This document shows, piece after piece, positions 1-5,733 of a stretch of 8,827 bases of DNA. The stretch spans positions 1 to 8,827 of the forward strand of contig JALOBF010000059.1 in assembly GCA_023228385.1 (NCBI GenBank). The letters are read 5' to 3'. This DNA comes from Bacilli bacterium (GTDB lineage: Bacteria > Bacillota_I > Bacilli_A > ML615J-28 > CAG-698). Position 1 is the first letter of the stretch. Every line of letters starts with the position of its first letter. A program made the translations under genes and the position numbers. The notes beneath the pieces were generated by a model. It made no database searches, had not been told where the DNA came from, and worked only from the letters and a program-made list of their open reading frames with translations.

Positions 1-74
1 GCAGTGCTACCTTATTAGTCAGTCTTAGTTATTTGGGACTTATCTTGATTATCCGACGTCGTCGTCTGATATAA
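1..74 (+). CDS. 3' end of an upstream surface-protein gene (partial)
   Basis: Only the last 23 codons and a TAA stop are inside the window, in the frame whose first complete codon is 3-5. They encode a hydrophobic membrane segment followed by four arginines and Leu-Ile, exactly the same as the last 23 residues of the metallophosphatase gene that follows, with no synonymous difference. The body of the protein is outside the window, so its function cannot be read. It may be a second copy of the metallophosphatase, or an unrelated secreted protein that carries the same tail. Only 33 bp separate its stop from the next ATG and no terminator lies between, so the two genes are probably co-transcribed. 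The reading frame is secure because the same DNA is coding in the downstream copy; the identity of the protein is unknown. Confidence 0.8.
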   Translation, partial: SATLLVSLSYLGLILIIRRRRLI

Positions 75-77
75 ATC
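1..77 (+). repeat. 77-bp perfect direct repeat, copy 1
   Basis: This copy is identical base for base to 2230-2306, a distance of 2229 bp. It covers the end of the upstream gene, its TAA stop and three bases beyond; at position 78 (A) and 2307 (T) the copies part. The left limit is set by the window edge, so the true repeat may be longer. Confidence 0.97.
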
Positions 78-98
78 AATCCGACAAGAAAGAGAGAT

Positions 99-103
99 GG
101 AGG
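99..103 (+). promoter_or_regulatory. Ribosome binding site of the metallophosphatase gene
   Basis: A full GGAGG lies four bases before the ATG at 108 and supports that start. The 33-bp gap (75-107) shows no promoter or terminator, which fits co-transcription with the upstream gene. Confidence 0.8.
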
Positions 104-107
104 AAAT

Positions 108-2303
108 ATGAAGAAAATATTAAAATTCGGATTAATTTCATTACTTTTCACTCTGCTTTTAACTTTACTTTTACCCGTTAGGATAAAAGCCGAGAGTAGA
201 GAAGCATACTATGTATTTACAAGTCCCGGCGCCGATATGGCGACGGAGATTAATATTAGTTGGCATTCGGATGTTGAGGGTACATTGGTTGAATATACTC
301 CCGTGAGTGATGTGAATTGGAATAATGCGCTGCGGGTAACGGCCGAGTGTGAACCGTTTTCTATGCCCGCTGAATTTTGGGAGCGCGGTAAGATTTTCCG
401 CACGATTGGTTTTGATGAGCGTAACCGTTGTACTGTGTCATTAACCGGTCTTACTCCCGATACCGAGTATAAATATCGTGTCGGGAAGACTGGTTTTGGC
501 GAAACCTATTATTTTAAAACCGGATCAAATATCGAACCGTTTAGTTTTCTCTTTTTTACTGACCCGCAATTTTTCAGCGACAGCACGGCTAAAATCTTTA
601 ACGATCTTGTCTATAAAGCTTTAGAAACCGACCCTGATATTCGGCTCAGTGTTATAGGAGGCGATATCGTTGACCGGGCCGGCGATATTAATTATTGGAA
701 TTGGCTTTTTAATCAACCCTGTCTACGAGAAATGCCGTTTGCTTTTGCCTATGGCAATCATGACTATTATGAAGCGTCGTCCCCCAATATTTATTCTAAT
801 GCTTTTACGAACGCTTTTACCAATTTTCCCGATAACGGTACGCCGGGAGTTAAAGGTTCGACTTATTATTTTAAATATAACAATGTTTTATTTGTCGTTC
901 TTGACAGTGAGGCGGTTTATATTGATTCCTCGCTTCGCCAAGCCCAAATGGATTGGTTCGAAGAAGTAATGAAAACCAATCATGCTCAATATATTACTGT
1001 ATATTTTCATGAGGGCTATTATTTTCCGACAAATACATCAACCGATAAAGCCCGGTGGTTAAATTTATTTGACAAATACGGTGTTGACCTCGTCATGACC
1101 GGACACGGGCATGTATATACGCGAACCCGCCCCATTTATAATAACCAACCGTCGACCGATCCGAATAAAGGCACAATCTATATTGAAGGCGGTTATTCCG
1201 GGCCCAAAGCCGGTTCGATTGGTTCGGTAAATTCCCAATGGTATGAAAAAGGGTTTGCCACGGAAGCGACGGTTTCGATTTTTCAAGTAACCGGCTCCCA
1301 TTTATATTTGCGGACAATCAATAAGAACGGTCATTTTCTTGATGAAGCGACTCTTCCGGCGAAACGCAGTGTTGCCGCTGCCTCCGGATTTGAAAAAGAG
1401 AGTTACCTTGACAGCGTAACCGTAACATTGGACAAAAAAGATCCGACCAAAGCGCTCTTTTATTGGGGCAATAAATGGTTCGGACATGTTAACGCGGCTC
1501 AGTTAATCGATACCGAAGAAAATATTTTTGGTTATGATTACCTTTATACCAATAAATTGGGAAACTATTTGGAAATACCGAATATTGAGCCGAACAAACT
1601 TTATAATTATACCTTAAAAGTTGATTTTAAAGACGGAACAAAAGCGGAACGCCCCCTTACTCTGTCGACCAAACTACCCTACGGACAAATCGACAATCTT
1701 TATTTGGACGATTCCTCAAAGGACCTTACCCTTAATTGGTTTGCCTTATTAATAAACGATCAGGTTGATAAATATTGGGTTTATATTAATGACGAACTTT
1801 ATAAGGAGGTGGCCTCCGATGCGACTTCGGTTGCCCTTAGCGGGTTAAGCCCGTACCGTCATAACGAGATAACCCTTAAGGCCGCGGATATTTACGGTGA
1901 TATTGTTTATACCGGAACGGTTGAATATGGAGAAGAACTGCCGATAACAATTTCATATCCTCAGGATGAAATTGAATTGACCGTCGGCGCAAGCGAAAGT
2001 CCAAACATAGAAATCGATCCGGAAAAAGATATTACAATTATTTATGCTTCATCCGATGAATCGGTAGTAACCGTTTCCGCTGACGGTAAAATCACCGCCG
2101 TTGGGGTTGGGGAAGCGACCGTTACCGCCAAGGTGCGGGAACGGGAAGAAGCAACCGCCAGTATAAAAGTTAAGGTTGTTGCCGCTTCCGAACCGAAGAA
2201 GGAGGAGCCGAAGAAAAAAGGCTGCTTTAGCAGTGCTACCTTATTAGTCAGTCTTAGTTATTTGGGACTTATCTTGATTATCCGACGTCGTCGTCTGATA
2301 TAA
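108..2303 (+). CDS. Secreted, surface-anchored metallophosphatase with BIG2 domain
   Basis: Protein of 731 residues. An N-terminal signal peptide (about 1-28: MKK, a Leu-rich core, likely cut after Ile-Lys-Ala) sends it outside the cell. Residues about 32-145 look like the fibronectin-type N domain of purple acid phosphatases. A calcineurin-like metallophosphoesterase core follows (about 147-390) with the expected metal ligands: TDPQ (Asp152), GGDIVDR (Asp186), GNHD (Asn217, His218), His301 and GHGH (His333, His335). The first motif is D-x-Q where D-x-H is common. Two further fibronectin-like regions (about 430-525 and 526-611), a BIG2 Ig-like domain (about 613-691), a Lys/Glu/Pro linker and a Gly-Cys/membrane/Arg tail (705-731) complete it. 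By family it should hydrolyse phosphomonoesters or diesters outside the cell; the substrate cannot be told. A phosphate-scavenging or nucleotidase role is possible but inferred. Fold and export are well supported. Confidence 0.88.
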   Translation: MKKILKFGLISLLFTLLLTLLLPVRIKAESREAYYVFTSPGADMATEINISWHSDVEGTLVEYTPVSDVNWNNALRVTAECEPFSMPAEFWERGKIFRTIGFDERNRCTVSLTGLTPDTEYKYRVGKTGFGETYYFKTGSNIEPFSFLFFTDPQFFSDSTAKIFNDLVYKALETDPDIRLSVIGGDIVDRAGDINYWNWLFNQPCLREMPFAFAYGNHDYYEASSPNIYSNAFTNAFTNFPDNGTPGVKGSTYYFKYNNVLFVVLDSEAVYIDSSLRQAQMDWFEEVMKTNHAQYITVYFHEGYYFPTNTSTDKARWLNLFDKYGVDLVMTGHGHVYTRTRPIYNNQPSTDPNKGTIYIEGGYSGPKAGSIGSVNSQWYEKGFATEATVSIFQVTGSHLYLRTINKNGHFLDEATLPAKRSVAAASGFEKESYLDSVTVTLDKKDPTKALFYWGNKWFGHVNAAQLIDTEENIFGYDYLYTNKLGNYLEIPNIEPNKLYNYTLKVDFKDGTKAERPLTLSTKLPYGQIDNLYLDDSSKDLTLNWFALLINDQVDKYWVYINDELYKEVASDATSVALSGLSPYRHNEITLKAADIYGDIVYTGTVEYGEELPITISYPQDEIELTVGASESPNIEIDPEKDITIIYASSDESVVTVSADGKITAVGVGEATVTAKVREREEATASIKVKVVAASEPKKEEPKKKGCFSSATLLVSLSYLGLILIIRRRRLI
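2220..2303 (+). other. C-terminal Gly-Cys / membrane / Arg-cluster tail (putative sorting signal)
   Basis: The last 27 residues (705-731) begin with Gly-Cys-Phe-Ser-Ser after a charged Lys/Glu/Pro linker, continue with a hydrophobic segment of about 17 residues and end in four arginines plus Leu-Ile. This three-part layout (short signature with Cys, membrane helix, basic end) is that of C-terminal sorting signals such as MYXO-CTERM and Synerg-CTERM, which are processed by dedicated membrane proteases. There is no LPxTG, so ordinary class A sortase is unlikely. A plain membrane anchor is the alternative. The same tail ends the gene upstream. Confidence 0.55.
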
Positions 2304-2306
2304 ATC
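2230..2306 (+). repeat. 77-bp perfect direct repeat, copy 2
   Basis: Second copy of the repeat at 1-77, covering the last 24 or so codons of the metallophosphatase gene, its stop and three more bases. The terminator that follows at 2315-2352 is not shared with copy 1, so the identity stops almost exactly at the end of the gene. Confidence 0.97.
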
Positions 2307-2314
2307 TTTTTTCA

Positions 2315-2352
2315 AAAAAGCCATAATAAGTCTGACTTTATTATGGCTTTTT
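2315..2352 (+). terminator. Rho-independent terminator after the metallophosphatase gene
   Basis: The arms 2315-2329 and 2338-2352 are perfectly complementary over 15 bp around an 8-base loop. The stem has a GCC/GGC core, an A run on the left and a T run on the right, so it can work in both directions. It starts 12 bp after the stop and separates the surface-protein unit from the glutamate operon. Confidence 0.92.
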
Positions 2353-2408
2353 CCCTATTCAATTTATAATTATTAAAAATACTATTATAAAATATGCAAT
2401 GATATTAA

Positions 2409-2422
2409 TTGCTTGTAAGCAA
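2409..2422. promoter_or_regulatory. Palindrome over the -35 box, candidate operator
   Basis: TTGCTT-GT-AAGCAA is a perfect inverted repeat, six bases on each side of a two-base centre, and the -35 hexamer lies wholly inside it. A protein bound here would block RNA polymerase, so a repressor site is the simplest reading. It does not match the consensus I know for CcpA (cre) or CodY. The regulator is unknown. Confidence 0.5.
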
Positions 2423-2441
2423 AACTCTTTTATTATATAAT
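2413..2441 (+). promoter_or_regulatory. Sigma-A-type promoter of the glutamate fermentation operon
   Basis: TTGTAA (2413-2418, four of six to consensus) and a perfect TATAAT (2436-2441) are separated by exactly 17 bp. The expected start of transcription is near 2448, giving a leader of about 37 bases before the glmS ATG. That leader is too short for a cobalamin riboswitch, although the first enzyme needs coenzyme B12. No other promoter this good is seen before the seven genes that follow. Confidence 0.72.
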
Positions 2442-2465
2442 ATATCAGGTATTAAATGTCAAGTC

Positions 2466-2470
2466 GGAGG
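2466..2470 (+). promoter_or_regulatory. Ribosome binding site of glmS, with wide spacing
   Basis: GGAGG is the only Shine-Dalgarno match before the ATG at 2485 and lies 14 bases from it, wider than the usual 5-10. No alternative ATG, GTG or TTG in frame lies between, and the protein start fits the family, so the ATG is kept. Confidence 0.65.
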
Positions 2471-2484
2471 TTAATAAATATAAA

Positions 2485-2895
2485 ATGGAGTCAATTGTTA
2501 TTGGCGTAATTGGGGCTGATGTTCATGCCGTCGGCAATCGGATTATCGAGTATACATTGGAGCGAGAAGGTTATAACGTTGTGAATGTTGGTGTTTTATC
2601 AACACAGGAAGATTTTATTAATGCCGCTATCGAGGCTAACGCCAATATTATTTTAGTATCATCGTTATATGGACACGGCGAAATCGATTGTCGCGGTATG
2701 CGGGAAAAATGTATTGAAAGCGGATTAAAAGACGTGATTTTATATGTGGGCGGCAACATCGTGGTCGGTAAACAAGACTTTAAAGAAGTTGAAAAACGGT
2801 TTAAGGCCATGGGATTTGACCGTGTATTTCCCCCGGGAACCCCTATCGAATCGGTATTGCACCTAATAAGGGAAGATATGATGAAAAATGTCTAA
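2485..2895 (+). CDS. glmS: Glutamate mutase (methylaspartate mutase) sigma subunit, B12-binding
   Basis: Small cobalamin-binding subunit (also called MutS or component S; not the mismatch-repair MutS nor glucosamine-phosphate synthase GlmS) of coenzyme-B12-dependent glutamate mutase, EC 5.4.99.1, which interconverts L-glutamate and (2S,3S)-3-methylaspartate. The 136 residues match the normal family length. The base-off/His-on motif D-x-H-x-x-G is complete: Asp12, His14 and Gly17, with His14 the lower ligand of cobalt. The Ser-rich SSLYGHGE loop (59-66), the GGN motif (89-91) and FPPGT (115-119) complete the flavodoxin-like B12 fold. It acts in the cytoplasm as a complex with the epsilon subunit encoded two genes on. 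It is the first gene of the operon, behind the promoter at 2413-2441. Its end overlaps the next gene by 8 bp. Assignment is very firm. Confidence 0.97.
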   Translation: MESIVIGVIGADVHAVGNRIIEYTLEREGYNVVNVGVLSTQEDFINAAIEANANIILVSSLYGHGEIDCRGMREKCIESGLKDVILYVGGNIVVGKQDFKEVEKRFKAMGFDRVFPPGTPIESVLHLIREDMMKNV

Positions 2896-4288
2896 TTACT
2901 TATTGGTTGATATCGGTTCAACTTATACGAAGTTGACGGCCGTCGACCTAAATAAATGTGATATTGTCGGTTCGTCCCGCCATTTTACAACCGTTGATAC
3001 CGATGTAAGGCGCGGTTATGAAAAAGCATTTATGCTTTTGGCGGAAAAAACAAACATAACGGAATATGAAAAAATATATGCCTGCTCTTCGGCAGCCGGC
3101 GGTCTGAAAATGGCGGCAATCGGCTTGGTTGAGGAGTTGACGGTCGAAGCGGCAAAAAGAGTATGCCTTGGAGCCGGCGGGAAAGTCAGTTTGGTTTATT
3201 CTCATTATTTAACGCAAAAAGATGCGGAAAGCATTCGGGATGGCGCCATCGATATCATCTTACTTGCCGGCGGTACCGATGGCGGCAATCAGGAATGCGT
3301 TATCCATAATGCCGCGATGCTGGGAAAGATCGGAATTCAGATTCCGGTTGTTTATGCCGGCAATCGTTCTTGTCAAGACCAAATTCAAACCATTTTTAAA
3401 GAATATAAAATCAGAGGTTGGATTTGTGATAATGTTATGCCGCGGCTTAATGTCCTAAATATTGAAAGTGCCCGCCAAGTTATTCAAACTATTTTCATGA
3501 ATAATATTACCGCCGCCAAAGGCATCAAGAAAATTGAAGAGGAAATCGACGGCGGAGTGTTGCCGACTCCCTATGCCGTTTTAAAGGCGGCGGAATTGTT
3601 AAGCCGCGGTTATTTGCATGAAGCGGGACTGGGCGATATTATCGTTATTGATATCGGCGGTGCCACAACTGATTTTTATTCAATTTGTAGCGGTATGCCG
3701 AAACAGGCCAATGTGCTTGTTCATGGTTTGGAAGAACCGTTTGCGAAAAGAACGGTTGAAGGTGATTTGGGGATGCGTTATTCCGCCGCCGGAGTATTGA
3801 AAAATTTAAGCGAAGAACAAATTAAGCTTTACCGGGAGAAAGGAATCGATTTAAGACAGGAAGCAAATTATCGCAATGCCAATATTGATTTTTTGCCTAA
3901 AAACGAACGGGAAGAATATATTGATTCTGTATTGGCGAGGCTTTGCGCCGATATTGCAACCTCCCGGCATGTCGGGATTTTTTCAACGGTTTATACGCCG
4001 TTGGGAGTTATGTATTATCAGACGGGAAAAGATTTATCCGATGTAAAGTTTATAATTGGGACCGGCGGGGTAATAATATATGACCGCCGTGCTTACGATA
4101 TATTAAAAACTACACTTCGCACTCCGCAAAAACCGATGGAATTAAGACCACGCAATCCGGATTTTTTGCTTGATTATGATTATTTAACATCAGCTATGGG
4201 GCTTTTAAGTATGTATCACCCGGAAGTGGCACTGAAAATTATGAAAAAACGGATAAAAAAAATAGAAAGGGCGTATTATGAATCTTAA
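2888..4288 (+). CDS. glmL: Glutamate mutase reactivating ATPase GlmL/MutL
   Basis: Protein of 466 residues of the ASKHA (actin/Hsp70-like) ATPase superfamily. In glutamate-fermenting clostridia this gene (also called mutL, unrelated to the mismatch-repair MutL) sits between the two mutase subunits and is thought to exchange damaged cobalamin for fresh coenzyme, as the diol dehydratase reactivase does. Visible motifs are phosphate-1 VDIGSTYTK (from Val7), phosphate-2 VIDIGGATTD (Asp255 to Asp262) and the adenosine motif IIGTGG (about 389-394). The start is certain: a TGA in the same frame at 2882-2884 leaves ATG 2888 as the first possible start. Its best Shine-Dalgarno, AAGGG at 2868-2872, is far away, so translation probably depends on coupling to glmS, which it overlaps by 8 bp. 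It overlaps glmE by 11 bp. Confidence 0.96.
   Translation: MSNYLLVDIGSTYTKLTAVDLNKCDIVGSSRHFTTVDTDVRRGYEKAFMLLAEKTNITEYEKIYACSSAAGGLKMAAIGLVEELTVEAAKRVCLGAGGKVSLVYSHYLTQKDAESIRDGAIDIILLAGGTDGGNQECVIHNAAMLGKIGIQIPVVYAGNRSCQDQIQTIFKEYKIRGWICDNVMPRLNVLNIESARQVIQTIFMNNITAAKGIKKIEEEIDGGVLPTPYAVLKAAELLSRGYLHEAGLGDIIVIDIGGATTDFYSICSGMPKQANVLVHGLEEPFAKRTVEGDLGMRYSAAGVLKNLSEEQIKLYREKGIDLRQEANYRNANIDFLPKNEREEYIDSVLARLCADIATSRHVGIFSTVYTPLGVMYYQTGKDLSDVKFIIGTGGVIIYDRRAYDILKTTLRTPQKPMELRPRNPDFLLDYDYLTSAMGLLSMYHPEVALKIMKKRIKKIERAYYES
3962..3983 (+). other. Terminator-like hairpin inside glmL
   Basis: TCCCG (3962-3966) pairs with CGGGA (3973-3977), extended by one G-U pair to leave a CATG loop, and six T follow at once (3978-3983). 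The shape is that of a short intrinsic terminator, but it lies in translated sequence, where ribosomes would normally prevent it from forming. It could be chance or cause partial termination when translation fails. Confidence 0.35.
4266..4271 (+). promoter_or_regulatory. Ribosome binding site of glmE inside the end of glmL
   Basis: AAAGGG lies six bases before the ATG at 4278, at a normal distance. It sits in the last codons of glmL and supports the start that makes the two genes overlap by 11 bp. Confidence 0.6.
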
Positions 4289-5732
4289 AAACAAAAAATG
4301 GACGGAAAATGAATTTTTAACGGTTCGTCGCAAAGTTCTCGCTTCTTGGCCGACCGGCACTTCGCCCCTATTGTCTTTGGATAAAGCGACGGAATATTTA
4401 AAAAGCCTTCCTGTTGAAAAGAACTTTGCCGCCGTTTTGGAAAATGCAAAAAATAAAAAGATCACTTTAATACAACCGCGGGCCGGAGTCGCGACCGTTC
4501 CGGCTCATATTGCTTTATTGCAATATCTTGAGGCGGCCGGAGCCGATTTGCTTCCGACCACAATTGACAGTTATACCCGGCTTAACCGTTATCAGGAAGC
4601 GGAAGTCGGACTTAAAGAAAGCGAAAATGTCGGAAGAAGCATGCTTAACGGTTTCCCGGCGATTAATCATGGCGTTGAAGGCTGTCGCCAGGTTGTGGAA
4701 GCGGTAGGCGTTCCGGTTGAAGCCCGGCACGGGACTCCGGATGCCCGTCTTTTAGCGGAAATTACCCTGGCGGCCGGTTTTACTTCCTTTGAAGGCGGCG
4801 GAATCTCTTACAATATTCCATATGCAAAAAATATATCGATTGAAGATACAATCCGCTATTGGCAATATTGCGATCGTTTGGTCGGGTATTACGAAGATCG
4901 CGGCGTTCGGTTAAATCGCGAACCGTTTGGCCCTTTAACCGGAACATTAGTGCCGCCGTCAATCGGCAATGCCGTCGCCATTATCGAAGCATTGCTTGCC
5001 GCCGAGCAAGGGGTAAAAAGTATTACGGTTGGGCTTGGGCAAAGCGGTGCCGTTATTCAAGATGTTGCCGCTTTACGGGCTCTCGCCGATCAAACGGAAG
5101 AATATTTACATCGTTTCGGTTACACCGATGTATCGGTAACAACCGTATTCCATCAATGGATGGGCGGTTTTCCGGCCGACGAAGCGGAAGCGATGGCATT
5201 GATTGCCGTTGCCTCAACCGTTGCTTCGATTGCAAAGGCGACCAAAATGATAACTAAATCACCGTTGGAATCGGTTGGAATTCCGACAATGGAGGCCAAT
5301 GCCGCCGGCATTAAAGCGTCTAAGTTTGTTGTCGGTCTATTTGCCGATCAGAAATTAACCGAAAGCGATAAATATTACGAAGAATATCTTCAAACAAAAA
5401 GAGAAGTCGACTGTTTATTAAAACATGTACTGATTTTAGGAAAGGGCGATATTGCGGTTGGTGCGGTTGATGCTTTTCGTCAAGGAATAATTGATGTTCC
5501 CTTTGCCCCGAGCCGCTTTAATGCCAATCGGATGCTGCCGGCCCGCGATAATGAAGGCTGTATCAGAATTCTTGAATTCGGCAACATCGGTTTCGATGAC
5601 GATATAAAAGATTTCCATCGAAAAAAAATAAAAGAAAGAGCAAGATTGGAGGGAAGGGAACCATCTTTTCAATTGACCATCGACGATATTCAAGCTGTAA
5701 GTTATGGTCGTTTGATTGGGCGGCCCGATTGA
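4278..5732 (+). CDS. glmE: Glutamate mutase (methylaspartate mutase) epsilon subunit
   Basis: Large catalytic subunit (MutE, component E) of glutamate mutase, a TIM barrel that holds glutamate and, with the sigma subunit, the coenzyme at the interface. Its 484 residues match the family (483 in Clostridium cochlearium as I recall it). Residues known to hold the substrate in that structure are all present: Arg68 in QPRAG, Arg101 after the Tyr-Thr of IDSYTR, Arg150 in ARHGTPD, Glu172 in FEGGG, Tyr178 and Tyr182 in ISYNIPY. The blocks NREPFGPLTGTLVPPS, VFHQWMGG and the closing GRLIGRP are also typical. So the enzyme should be active. Its stop at 5730-5732 is one base before the ATG of the next gene, which points to coupled translation. 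Assignment is very firm. Confidence 0.97.
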   Translation: MNLKNKKWTENEFLTVRRKVLASWPTGTSPLLSLDKATEYLKSLPVEKNFAAVLENAKNKKITLIQPRAGVATVPAHIALLQYLEAAGADLLPTTIDSYTRLNRYQEAEVGLKESENVGRSMLNGFPAINHGVEGCRQVVEAVGVPVEARHGTPDARLLAEITLAAGFTSFEGGGISYNIPYAKNISIEDTIRYWQYCDRLVGYYEDRGVRLNREPFGPLTGTLVPPSIGNAVAIIEALLAAEQGVKSITVGLGQSGAVIQDVAALRALADQTEEYLHRFGYTDVSVTTVFHQWMGGFPADEAEAMALIAVASTVASIAKATKMITKSPLESVGIPTMEANAAGIKASKFVVGLFADQKLTESDKYYEEYLQTKREVDCLLKHVLILGKGDIAVGAVDAFRQGIIDVPFAPSRFNANRMLPARDNEGCIRILEFGNIGFDDDIKDFHRKKIKERARLEGREPSFQLTIDDIQAVSYGRLIGRPD

Positions 5733-5733
5733 A

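Noticed and set aside
209..1487. Minus-strand open frames within the metallophosphatase gene
   Set aside because: They are short, have no ribosome sites or recognisable domains, and lie opposite a gene with clear family motifs throughout.
2363..2391. Second TATAAT (2365-2370) and an 8-bp AT-only inverted repeat (2363-2370 with 2384-2391)
   Set aside because: No -35 box lies 16-18 bp upstream, where the terminator sits, and an all-A/T repeat is expected by chance in such AT-rich DNA.
2304..2484. Cobalamin riboswitch before the B12-dependent mutase
   Set aside because: The space after the terminator is only about 130 bases, AT-rich, and the leader from the predicted start is about 37 bases. 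No B12-box-like conserved block is seen.
2485..4288. Reading of 'MutS/MutL' as mismatch repair
   Set aside because: The proteins are a 136-residue B12-binding subunit with D-x-H-x-x-G and an ASKHA ATPase; they share only the old names with mismatch-repair proteins.
4859..5257. 132-codon plus-strand frame inside glmE
   Set aside because: Arg-, Cys- and Ser-rich composition without motifs; a frame shadow of the strongly conserved glmE.
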